Below, one piece after another: positions 1 to 5,197 of a stretch of DNA of 5,197 bases. The stretch's first letter is position 1. Each line of letters starts with the position of its first letter. The notes under the pieces were generated by a model. The model did not search any database. It was not told where the DNA came from and saw only the letters and a program-made list of their open reading frames with translations. Both the position numbers and the translations under genes were made by a program. Source of the DNA: Falsiroseomonas sp044348345 (GTDB lineage: Bacteria; Pseudomonadota; Alphaproteobacteria; Acetobacterales; Acetobacteraceae); assembly GCA_044348345.1 (NCBI GenBank), contig JBIKSZ010000250.1, positions 1 through 5,197 of the forward strand, read 5' to 3'.

Positions 1-150
1 GAGGGCGATGTAGAGCACGCCATCCAGCGCCGCCCCCGTGCCGCCCCGCATCCCATGCGCCACGCCGATCCAGGCCAGCAGCAGCAGGAAGGTCAGGTGC
101 AGCCGGATCTCGGTGCCGAGCACGCGGCCCAGCGGCAACGACCAGGACAT
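1..150 (-). CDS. Site-2 protease (M50) family membrane metalloprotease, N-terminal 50 residues only
   Basis: This gene is partial: it starts at the ATG complementary to 148-150 and runs off the left edge in frame after 50 codons. The peptide begins MSWSLPLGRVLGTEIRLHLT, followed by a hydrophobic segment (about residues 18-31, FLLLLAWIGVA) and a second one starting near residue 45. The opening pattern (xGRxxGTEIRxHxTF, then a Leu-rich helix) is typical of the site-2 protease family, zinc intramembrane proteases related to Rip3/SpoIVFB that often carry C-terminal CBS domains. The zinc motif HExxH normally falls shortly after residue 50, so it is outside the window and cannot be confirmed. A good Shine-Dalgarno (GAGGGG, complement of 158-163) lies 7 nt before the ATG. 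It sits 50 nt after the lipocalin stop on the same strand, so cotranscription is plausible. The family call rests on a remembered N-terminal signature. Confidence 0.75.
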   Translation of the reverse strand, partial: MSWSLPLGRVLGTEIRLHLTFLLLLAWIGVAHGMRGGTGAALDGVLYIAL

Positions 151-162
151 CTTCGAGCCCCT

Positions 163-189
163 CGGCCGCCGCCGCGGGAATGGCGGCCG
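163..189 (-). other. Inverted repeat abutting the site-2 protease ribosome binding site
   Basis: On the plus strand CGGCCGCC (163-170) is the reverse complement of GGCGGCCG (182-189), with an 11-nt spacer. In the minus-strand transcript this 8-bp stem ends exactly where the GAGGGG ribosome binding site (158-163) begins, so it could modulate initiation or mark the lipocalin/protease boundary. No U-tract follows, so it is not a classical terminator. In DNA this GC-rich such short stems arise by chance, so the function is uncertain. Confidence 0.3.
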
Positions 190-200
190 GCCCGGGGCGT

Positions 201-740
201 CTAGCGCGCCGGTTGTGGCGTCGGTTGCAGGCGGGCCACCGGGAATCCCTGTGCCGCGGCGATCCCCACTGCCTCGGCATAGTCGCCCGGCGACATCTGC
301 GGCGTGCGCGACAGCACCCACAGGAACTCCCGCCCCGGCGCACCGACCACCGCCCAGCGATAATCGGGATCGAGCCCGATCACCCAGTAGTCGCCGTAGA
401 AGGGCCAGAAGAAGGTGACGCGCAGCCGGGCGTTGTTGCTACCCGCCACGGCATAGGCACTCGCGGTCGCCACCGTCTCGCGGTTGTCGTTGCCGGCATC
501 GAGGCAGCGATTGGTGACAGCGACCTGCCCGTCGGGGCGCAGCGCATAGGTCGCGGTCGTCTCCACGCAGTTACGCCCGCGCCCGTCCTGGAAGGAATTC
601 GGCAGCCGCGCGATCTCGTACCAGGTGCCGAGATAGCGGTTGAGGTCCACCGCAGCGACGGTCTGCACCGGCGGCCCGGCCGGCGGTGCCGTGACGCAGC
701 CGCCGAGCAGCAGCGCGGCGAGAAGGACAAGGCGCTTCAT
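201..740 (-). CDS. blc: Blc-type lipocalin, outer-membrane lipoprotein
   Basis: A 179-residue bacterial lipocalin close in length to E. coli Blc (177). Residues 1-15 are a lipoprotein signal peptide: MKR, a Leu/Ala core and the lipobox LGGC with the lipidated Cys at 15. Val at position +2 rather than Asp favours outer-membrane sorting by the enterobacterial rule. The lipocalin GxW motif is in YLGTWYEIARLP (36-47). The second family block lies at 107-146 (RVTFFWPFYGDYWVIGLD, then FLWVLSRTP). Cys58 and Cys79 could form a disulfide. The family binds lysophospholipids or fatty acids and is tied to envelope stress and membrane maintenance. I chose the start at 740 because it begins the signal peptide, has GAGGG (complement of 748-752) 7 nt upstream, and overlaps the preceding stop as ATGA. 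The in-frame extension to 824 is Arg/His-rich and lies inside the upstream gene. The symbol is by family resemblance; the ligand is unknown. Confidence 0.93.
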   Translation of the reverse strand: MKRLVLLAALLLGGCVTAPPAGPPVQTVAAVDLNRYLGTWYEIARLPNSFQDGRGRNCVETTATYALRPDGQVAVTNRCLDAGNDNRETVATASAYAVAGSNNARLRVTFFWPFYGDYWVIGLDPDYRWAVVGAPGREFLWVLSRTPQMSPGDYAEAVGIAAAQGFPVARLQPTPQPAR

Positions 741-1648
741 GCCGCCGCCCTCGGGCAGCCGGGCAGGGTGCCGGCGGGCAGGGCGGTGACGTGATCGCAG
801 ATGGCGCCGGCCGTGGTGATCCACACCGCGTCCCGCGCCCCGGCTATGCGCGCAAGCGCCCGGCGCAGTACCCGCATCCGGTGCGGCTGGCCGATGATGT
901 AGGGATGCAGTGCGATGCCCATCACCTGCGGCAGCCCGTCCGATTGCACCTGGCGGAGCCTTTCCTCGAAATCATCGACGATCATGCGGGCGAAGGCTTC
1001 GGCGGATTCCCTGCGGGCGACGATGGCGGGGATGTCATTCACCTCCTGCGGGTAGGGCATGGCCAGCAGCGGGCCGGAGCGCGTGCGCATCCACACCGGC
1101 GCATCATCGGCGCACCAGTTCATCGTGTAGCGATAGCCGGCCTCGGCCAGCAGGTCGGGCGTCACGTGGCTTTCGGCGATCCAGGGGCTGAGCCAGCCGC
1201 GCGGCGCGGTACCCTCATGCCGCGCGATCGCGTCGGTCGACTCCGCGATCAGGCGGCGTTCCTCGGCCTCGTCCAGCGCGGATTGCCGTTCGGAGTTGGT
1301 GCGACCGTGGCCGGCCATCTCGTCCCCGCGCGCGCGATGCGCGGCAACAAGGCCCGGCGCGTAGTCGTACATCGCGCTGTTCAGCAGAACGGTCGCTGGC
1401 AGCGCGAGTTCATCCAGCAGCTCGAGCAGCCGCCACGCGCCGACGCGGTTGCCGTAGTCGCGCCAGGCGAAGTTCAGGATGTCCGGCTGCGGCCCGCCGG
1501 GGGCGAGTTCCGCACCGAGGCCTTCGCCGAAGGCGAAATGCTCGAGGTTCACGCCGAGATAGACCGCGAGCTTCGCCCCGTTCGGGAAGGCATAGGCGGC
1601 GCGGCCGCGCCAGGGCGTGTAGTCGTAGCGACCATGGGTGGGGAGCAT
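737..1648 (-). CDS. Polysaccharide deacetylase family protein (PuuE/allantoinase-like carbohydrate esterase 4 fold)
   Basis: A 303-residue soluble protein of the NodB/carbohydrate-esterase-4 fold, in the subgroup that includes PuuE allantoinase and related amide or imide hydrolases. The N-terminus MLPTHGRYDYTPW is characteristic of this subgroup. In place of the NodB Asp-Asp motif it has VNLEHF (33-38, Glu36). The second motif is GHGRTNSERQ (113-122) rather than HxxxS/TxxH. Next come RGWLSPW (150-156), DDAPVW (181-186), MPYPQEVND (197-205) and ALHPYIIGQPHR (246-257, His248 as likely catalytic His). No signal peptide or membrane helix is visible, so it is probably cytoplasmic. Loss of some canonical metal ligands fits the metal-independent behaviour reported for PuuE, but substrate cannot be assigned: no purine or allantoin genes are nearby. 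An in-frame ATG at 1708 would add 20 residues unlike the family. The chosen start at 1648 has TCAGGA 6 nt upstream. It is translationally coupled to the lipocalin (ATGA). Confidence 0.88.
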   Translation of the reverse strand: MLPTHGRYDYTPWRGRAAYAFPNGAKLAVYLGVNLEHFAFGEGLGAELAPGGPQPDILNFAWRDYGNRVGAWRLLELLDELALPATVLLNSAMYDYAPGLVAAHRARGDEMAGHGRTNSERQSALDEAEERRLIAESTDAIARHEGTAPRGWLSPWIAESHVTPDLLAEAGYRYTMNWCADDAPVWMRTRSGPLLAMPYPQEVNDIPAIVARRESAEAFARMIVDDFEERLRQVQSDGLPQVMGIALHPYIIGQPHRMRVLRRALARIAGARDAVWITTAGAICDHVTALPAGTLPGCPRAAA

Positions 1649-1654
1649 TGCGGG

Positions 1655-1660
1655 TCCTGA
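1655..1660 (-). promoter_or_regulatory. Shine-Dalgarno of the deacetylase gene
   Basis: The complement of 1655-1660 reads TCAGGA, ending 6 nt before the ATG at 1648. This supports that start over the in-frame ATG at 1708, whose extra residues fall in the intergenic region. Confidence 0.6.
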
Positions 1661-1708
1661 AGGCGGGAGATCCGACCGGAAGCTTGGCCCGTTCCGCCCG
1701 TGCCGCAA

Positions 1709-1728
1709 GTGTCAGGGGGCCGTGACAC
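1709..1728. promoter_or_regulatory. Candidate operator: inverted repeat GTGTCA-N8-TGACAC
   Basis: GTGTCA (1709-1714) and TGACAC (1723-1728) form a perfect 6-bp inverted repeat with an 8-nt G/C spacer, giving a 20-bp dyad near the middle of the divergent region. Half-site spacing (14 bp centre to centre) is somewhat longer than one helical turn. A second, wider dyad CCCGTG (1697-1702) / CACGGG (1726-1731) overlaps its right arm. The position fits a dimeric regulator acting on one or both units. The regulator is not identifiable from the sequence; it does not match the FNR consensus TTGAT-N4-ATCAA. Confidence 0.35.
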
Positions 1729-1772
1729 GGGATGGGTGACCTCCGCGCGCGGCTGTCCTAGGGTGTTCGTCC

Positions 1773-3452
1773 ATGTCACGGGCGGCGACAGAAACGGACC
1801 GCGCCTCGGAGGCTCTCCTCCGGCGCGAAGCGAAGGTGGCGCGTGCGCAGCTTGCGCTGCCGCTGGCGCTTGGCATCGCCCAGGTCGCGGCCGGCATCGC
1901 CCAGGCCTGGCTCATCGCCTCGCTCCTTGCCGCGCTGCTCGGCCACGGGGCCGCGGGCTCGGCCGAGCTTGGCGCCGCGGCCGCGCTGGCGGCGCTCTCG
2001 GCCGGGCTCGGCGTTGCGCAGGAACGCACCCTCTTGGCCGCCGGGGAGGCCGCGAAGGCGCGACTCCGTGCCGCCGTCTTCGCCCGCCTGCTGGAGCTGG
2101 GCCCCGCCGATTCCCGGCCCGTGGGCGAACGCGCCGCGCTGATCGTGGACCGGATCGAGGCGCTGGAAGGTTTTCTCACGCGATGGCTGCCGGCGGCGGT
2201 GCTGGCGGTGGCCGGGCCGTTCCTCGTCGCTGGCGCTGCCGCCAGCGTGGATGCAACCAGCGGCGTGATCCTGCTGGTCGCCGGCGTCCTGGTCCCGGTG
2301 GCGATGGCGCTGACCGGCATCGGCGCCGCCACCGCCAGCCGCCGCCAGTTCGAGGCGCTGGGCCGGCTGTCCGGCCGCTTCCTCGATCGCATGCGCGGCC
2401 TGCCGACCCTCGTGCTGTTCCGCCGGCAGGAGGCGGAGGCCCAGGCGATGGCGACCGCCGCCGCCGAACTTCGCACGCGCACCATGAAGGTGCTGCGCGT
2501 CGCCTTCCTCTCCTCCGCCGCGCTTGAGGTTCTGGCGGCCGCGGCGATCGCGCTGCTGGCGATCCGCCACGGCGCGATCCTCGGCAATGCCCATCCCGAC
2601 CCGGTCGCTGCGATCTTCTGCCTGCTGCTGGTGCCGGCCTTCTTCGCGCCGCTCCGCACCTTCTCCCAGGCCTATCATGAGAAGCTCTCCGCCCGCGGTG
2701 CGGCGGCCGAACTCGCGCCGCTGCTGGACGTGCCCGAAGGCCCGCCCGGCTACCGGTTGGAGGAAATGCCGCCCAAGGTCGTCGTCACCTTCCAGGACGT
2801 CACGCTCAGCTACGACCCAGCCCGGCCGCCGGCGCTCGATGGCCTTTCCTTCCGCGTGATGCCGGGCGAGACGCTGGTGCTGACCGGCGCCTCGGGCGCG
2901 GGGAAGTCGTCGGTGCTGCGGCTGCTGATGGGGTTCCGGCGGCCCGATGCAGGGCGGATCGCGCTGAACGGCCAGGATGCGACCTTGCTCTCGCCCGCCG
3001 AACTGCGGCGCCTCTCCTCCTATGTCGGGCAGCGCGCGCATCTGTTCCGCGGGACGCTGCGCGACAACATCCGCCTCGCGCGCCCCGAGGCGACCGATGC
3101 GGAGGTGGAGGCCGCCGCGGAGGCCGCGCAGGTGATGAGCTTCGCGCGCGGGCTCGCCCAAGGCCTCGACACGCTGGTGGGCGAGGGGGGCTTCGGCCTG
3201 TCGGGCGGGCAGGCGCAACGTGTGGCCGTCGCGCGCGCCTTCCTGCGCGATGCACCGCTTGTGCTGCTGGATGAGCCGACGGCGCATCTCGACCCCGGGA
3301 CGGAGGCGGAGGTGCTGGAAAGCCTGCGCCGGCTCTGCGGCGGTCGCACCGCGATCATCGCAACCCACAGCCGCGCCGCGCAGCGCATGCTGGGCCGCGT
3401 GTTGGAACTCGAGGCCGGCCGCGCGGCCGGTGTGCGGATCGCCGGGCAATGA
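1773..3452 (+). CDS. cydD: Thiol reductant/heme ABC transporter subunit CydD
   Basis: A 559-residue half-transporter, an inner-membrane permease fused to an ATPase, which pairs with CydC. The heterodimer is required for assembly of cytochrome bd oxidase. It was described as an exporter of cysteine and glutathione to the periplasm, and later structural work proposes heme transport. The N-terminal region has about six hydrophobic segments (roughly 28-54, 65-83, 140-158, 163-185, 245-264, 276-294). The ATPase domain spans about 336-559: A-loop Tyr347, Walker A GASGAGKS (372-379), Q-loop Gln420, signature LSGGQ (476-480), Walker B LVLLDE (496-501, catalytic Glu501), D-loop AHLD (504-507) and H-loop His532. 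All catalytic elements are intact. The C-terminal tail after the H-loop is short compared with E. coli. The ATG at 1773 has AGGG 9 nt upstream. The stop overlaps the cydC start as ATGA, so translation is probably coupled. CydD rather than a generic exporter is inferred mainly from pairing with the clear CydC. Confidence 0.93.
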   Translation: MSRAATETDRASEALLRREAKVARAQLALPLALGIAQVAAGIAQAWLIASLLAALLGHGAAGSAELGAAAALAALSAGLGVAQERTLLAAGEAAKARLRAAVFARLLELGPADSRPVGERAALIVDRIEALEGFLTRWLPAAVLAVAGPFLVAGAAASVDATSGVILLVAGVLVPVAMALTGIGAATASRRQFEALGRLSGRFLDRMRGLPTLVLFRRQEAEAQAMATAAAELRTRTMKVLRVAFLSSAALEVLAAAAIALLAIRHGAILGNAHPDPVAAIFCLLLVPAFFAPLRTFSQAYHEKLSARGAAAELAPLLDVPEGPPGYRLEEMPPKVVVTFQDVTLSYDPARPPALDGLSFRVMPGETLVLTGASGAGKSSVLRLLMGFRRPDAGRIALNGQDATLLSPAELRRLSSYVGQRAHLFRGTLRDNIRLARPEATDAEVEAAAEAAQVMSFARGLAQGLDTLVGEGGFGLSGGQAQRVAVARAFLRDAPLVLLDEPTAHLDPGTEAEVLESLRRLCGGRTAIIATHSRAAQRMLGRVLELEAGRAAGVRIAGQ

Positions 3453-5107
3453 CGGGCGACATCCTCCGCGTCCTTGGCCTGTGGCGCAGCCGGATTGGCT
3501 GGCTGGCGGCTGGCGTTGCCGTCTCGGTCCTCGCCGCGCTGGCGGGGCTGGCGCTGCTCGCCTTCGCCGGGCGTGGCGTGACCGAGGGCGTGACGGAGGC
3601 CGCGATCTTCGGCGGAACGGCGGCGGTGGCGCTGGTCTGGATGCGCGTCTTCGCCATCCTGCGCCCGGTCGCGCGCTACTTCGATCGCCTCGTCGCGCAT
3701 GCCGCTGCCTTCCGCGCATTGGCCGATACGCGCGTCTGGTTCTTCCGCCGCCTGGCGGAACGGCTGCCCGCCGGCATCGGCTTCCGGCGCGCGGGCGACC
3801 TGCTCGGGCGGCTGGTCTCCGACATCGATGCGCTGGATCGCGTCTATCTCGGCGTGCTGGTGCCGGCGGCCTGCGCTGGGGCGGTGGTGGTGACCATCGC
3901 CCTGGTGCTGGGCGCGATCTCGCCCCTTCTCGCGCTGCTGGTCGCCGCACCGCTCGCGTTGGCCTTGCTGCTGCCGCCGTTGCTGGCACCCGGCGCGGCA
4001 GAGGCCGGGCGGCGGGTCGCCGCCGCGCAGGGCAACCTGCGGGCCGCCGCGGTGGACCCGCTGACGGGCATCGAGGACACGCTCTCGGCCGGCGCCGAGC
4101 GCATCGCGGCGCGGCGCGTGGAAGACGAAGGTGCGGCCTTGTCGGCGGCGCAGCGGAGCCTGGCGCAACGCGGCGCCTGGGGGGGCGCAGCGGGGCTGGT
4201 GCTGACCCAGGCCGCGATGCTGGGCGCGCTCGCCTGGGGCTTGGCGAGCGGGCAGGCGGCGGTGGCCGGCGCTGTGCTGGCCCTGTTCCTGGCGGTCGCA
4301 GCCGCCGAGACTCTCGGGCTGATGCCGCGGGCAGGTGCGGCGCTGGCTGCCGCCGCGGCGAGCGCCCGGCGCCTGTTCGAATCCGCCGACGCGCCGGCCC
4401 CTGTGGCCGAGCCAGCCCAGCCGGCGGCACCACCCGCGGGCCATGCGATCCGCGTCGAGGGTGTGCGCTTCGCCTGGAGCACCGACCGCCCGCATGTCTT
4501 CGACGGGCTCGACCTCGACGTGCCGGAGGGGGCGCGGCTTGCGCTGCTCGGCCCGTCCGGCGTCGGCAAATCCACGCTGGCTTCGCTGCTGCTGAAGCTG
4601 GCCGCGCCGCAAGCCGGGTGCATCCGGCTCGGCGGCGTGGATATCGCGACGCTCGCCGCCGACGATGTCCGCGCGCGCATCGCCTGCCTGACGCAGGATG
4701 CGCGGCTGTTCGACGACACGATCGAGGCGAACCTTCGCCTGGCGCGGCCTGAGGCCGATGCGGCGGCGTTGTGGCGTGCGCTGGATGCGGCCGGCATCGG
4801 CGAGTTGGTCCGCACCCTGCCCGATGGTCTTGCCACGCGCTGCGGCGAGGCGGGGGCGCGGTTCTCCGGCGGGCAGGCGCGGCGCCTGGCATTGGCGCGC
4901 GCGCTGCTGAGCGAGGCGCCGGTGCTGATACTGGATGAGCCGGCCGCGGGCCTCGACCCGGAGACGGAACGCGCCTTCCTGGAGACGCTCGACCAGGCGA
5001 CGGCGGGGCGCACGGTGATCCTGATCGTGCACCGGCTGATCGGCGTCGAGCGGCCGACGCGGATCCTGCGGCTGGCGGCAGGGCGGGCGCTGGCGGCGAT
5101 GGGGTAG
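3449..5107 (+). CDS. cydC: Thiol reductant/heme ABC transporter subunit CydC
   Basis: A 552-residue half-transporter, partner of CydD in the inner membrane. Hydrophobic segments lie at about 17-41, 52-72, 134-155, 157-181, 244-268 and 270-290. The segment at 72-130 is the CydC hallmark: RPVARYFDRLVAHAAAF, then RVWFFRRLAERLPA, then GDLLGRLVSDIDALD. Arg80 and His84 align with E. coli CydC Arg81 and His85, the latter reported as a heme ligand. The ATPase domain (about 334-552) has Walker A GPSGVGKS (368-375), Q-loop Gln416, signature FSGGQ (472-476, Phe instead of Leu), Walker B VLILDE (492-497, catalytic Glu497), D-loop AGLD (500-503) and H-loop His528. The A-loop position is Trp343 in FAWS instead of the usual Tyr. 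An Ala/Pro-rich linker (314-331) joins the two domains. The start overlaps the cydD stop by 4 nt and has only a weak Shine-Dalgarno, which fits reinitiation. The C-terminus ends soon after the H-loop. No cydAB follows before the window ends. Confidence 0.95.
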   Translation: MTGDILRVLGLWRSRIGWLAAGVAVSVLAALAGLALLAFAGRGVTEGVTEAAIFGGTAAVALVWMRVFAILRPVARYFDRLVAHAAAFRALADTRVWFFRRLAERLPAGIGFRRAGDLLGRLVSDIDALDRVYLGVLVPAACAGAVVVTIALVLGAISPLLALLVAAPLALALLLPPLLAPGAAEAGRRVAAAQGNLRAAAVDPLTGIEDTLSAGAERIAARRVEDEGAALSAAQRSLAQRGAWGGAAGLVLTQAAMLGALAWGLASGQAAVAGAVLALFLAVAAAETLGLMPRAGAALAAAAASARRLFESADAPAPVAEPAQPAAPPAGHAIRVEGVRFAWSTDRPHVFDGLDLDVPEGARLALLGPSGVGKSTLASLLLKLAAPQAGCIRLGGVDIATLAADDVRARIACLTQDARLFDDTIEANLRLARPEADAAALWRALDAAGIGELVRTLPDGLATRCGEAGARFSGGQARRLALARALLSEAPVLILDEPAAGLDPETERAFLETLDQATAGRTVILIVHRLIGVERPTRILRLAAGRALAAMG

Positions 5108-5109
5108 AG

Positions 5110-5134
5110 GCGGGAGGGGCGCTGCCCCTCCCGC
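5110..5134 (+). terminator. Perfect 11-bp GC hairpin 2 nt after the cydC stop (putative terminator)
   Basis: GCGGGAGGGGC (5110-5120) and GCCCCTCCCGC (5124-5134) are perfect reverse complements around the 3-nt loop GCT. The stem begins 2 nt after the cydC stop codon. The position and stability suit transcript termination or protection of the cydDC mRNA 3' end. No run of T follows (the next bases are ACCCACCCC), so it is not a classical intrinsic terminator; it could be an L-shaped terminator without a U-tract or a 3' stabilising hairpin. It may also be half of a dispersed repeat (see the adjacent hairpin). Confidence 0.6.
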
Positions 5135-5144
5135 ACCCACCCCG

Positions 5145-5165
5145 CCAGGGGCATGATGCCCCTGG
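5145..5165. repeat. Second perfect palindrome, 10-bp arms, sharing its core with the first hairpin
   Basis: CCAGGGGCAT (5145-5154) is the exact reverse complement of ATGCCCCTGG (5156-5165), with a single central G at 5155; in RNA the loop would be at least 3 nt. It lies 10 nt after the first hairpin across a C-rich joint (ACCCACCCCG). Both hairpins contain AGGGGC facing GCCCCT. Paired GC palindromes of this type recur between genes in many Acetobacteraceae genomes as far as I recall, so a REP-like repeat unit is the likeliest reading. It could also contribute to termination for genes on either strand. Confidence 0.55.
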
Positions 5166-5197
5166 ACCCCCGATTGTTGAACGCCGAAGGGCGAGGG
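5166..5197. other. Short 3' flank without a recognisable gene
   Basis: The last 32 nt are non-coding as far as I can see. They hold a small 4-bp hairpin, CGCC (5182-5185) with GGCG (5190-5193) around GAAG, too short to assign a role. The window ends before the next gene. Confidence 0.3.

Larger units (their letters stand above)
1649..1772. promoter_or_regulatory. Divergent intergenic promoter region between the deacetylase-lipocalin unit and cydDC
   Basis: This 124-nt gap must hold the 5' signals for both divergent units, unless either is read from further away. I find no convincing sigma-70 -35/-10 pair on either strand; the best -35-like hexamers (GTGACA at 1722-1727 on plus, CTGACA on minus) are part of an inverted repeat and lack a good -10 at proper spacing. 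A weak ribosome binding site for cydD, AGGG at 1760-1763, lies 9 nt before its ATG. No small ORF or RNA gene is evident. Confidence 0.5.

Noticed and set aside
741..824. A 28-residue N-terminal extension of the lipocalin
   Set aside because: It is Arg/His-rich, would bury the lipoprotein signal peptide, and lies within the deacetylase 3' end. The ATGA start at 740 has a good ribosome binding site.
791..1660. A 289-codon plus-strand frame opposite the deacetylase gene
   Set aside because: The minus strand carries a coherent family protein with ordered motifs. The plus frame has no recognisable motif and is a mirror of GC-rich codons.
3220..4752. A 510-codon plus-strand frame overlapping cydD and cydC
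   Set aside because: It is an alternate frame of both genes, rich in Arg and Gly, without any domain. The ABC motifs lie in the other frames.
1776..4892. A 1038-codon open frame on the minus strand antisense to cydD and cydC
   Set aside because: It is full of Arg, Pro, Ala and His runs with no domain. It lies opposite two clearly recognised ABC genes and results from the scarcity of stop codons in GC-rich antisense frames.
3020..5154. Other long minus-strand open frames antisense to cydC, ending across the 3' hairpins
   Set aside because: Low-complexity Arg/Ala/Gln composition, no motif, and starts inside the palindromic repeat. They are shadow frames of cydC.
1..5197. CRISPR array, tRNA/rRNA, insertion sequence or prophage signals
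   Set aside because: I see no regularly spaced repeats, no tRNA-like cloverleaf, no transposase motifs and no terminal inverted repeats. Apart from the 3' hairpins the window is densely coding with conserved host genes.

Overview
The window is very GC-rich, with G/C-heavy third codon positions and long spurious antisense reading frames. Its protein families fit an alphaproteobacterium. The style of the genes and the 3' double-hairpin suggest Acetobacteraceae (a Roseomonas-like genome). The lineage is an inference from sequence style, not a search result.

Layout: two divergent transcription units leave a 124-nt intergenic region (1649-1772). The minus-strand unit reads a metal-ligand-poor polysaccharide deacetylase/PuuE-like hydrolase (1648 to 737), then a Blc-type lipocalin lipoprotein (740 to 201, ATGA overlap with the hydrolase). 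After 50 nt follows the first 50 codons of a site-2-protease-like membrane metalloprotease (150 to 1), which runs off the left edge. The plus-strand unit is cydD (1773-3452) and cydC (3449-5107), also joined by an ATGA overlap. Together they encode the heterodimeric ABC transporter needed for cytochrome bd assembly and periplasmic redox balance. No cydAB lies in the window.

The cydDC unit ends in two GC-rich perfect hairpins (5110-5134 and 5145-5165). They share the same AGGGGC/GCCCCT core, so they can also pair with each other. The first lies where a terminator would. The pair looks like a dispersed palindromic repeat unit rather than a classical U-tract terminator.

The window is mostly ordinary, well-recognised housekeeping or envelope genes. 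I do not see a new defence or mobile system. The observations most worth a second look are the double hairpin with interchangeable arms, the altered active site of the deacetylase-family protein and its coupling to a lipocalin, the GTGTCA-N8-TGACAC inverted repeat between the divergent units, and conservation in CydC of the histidine reported as a heme ligand in E. coli.
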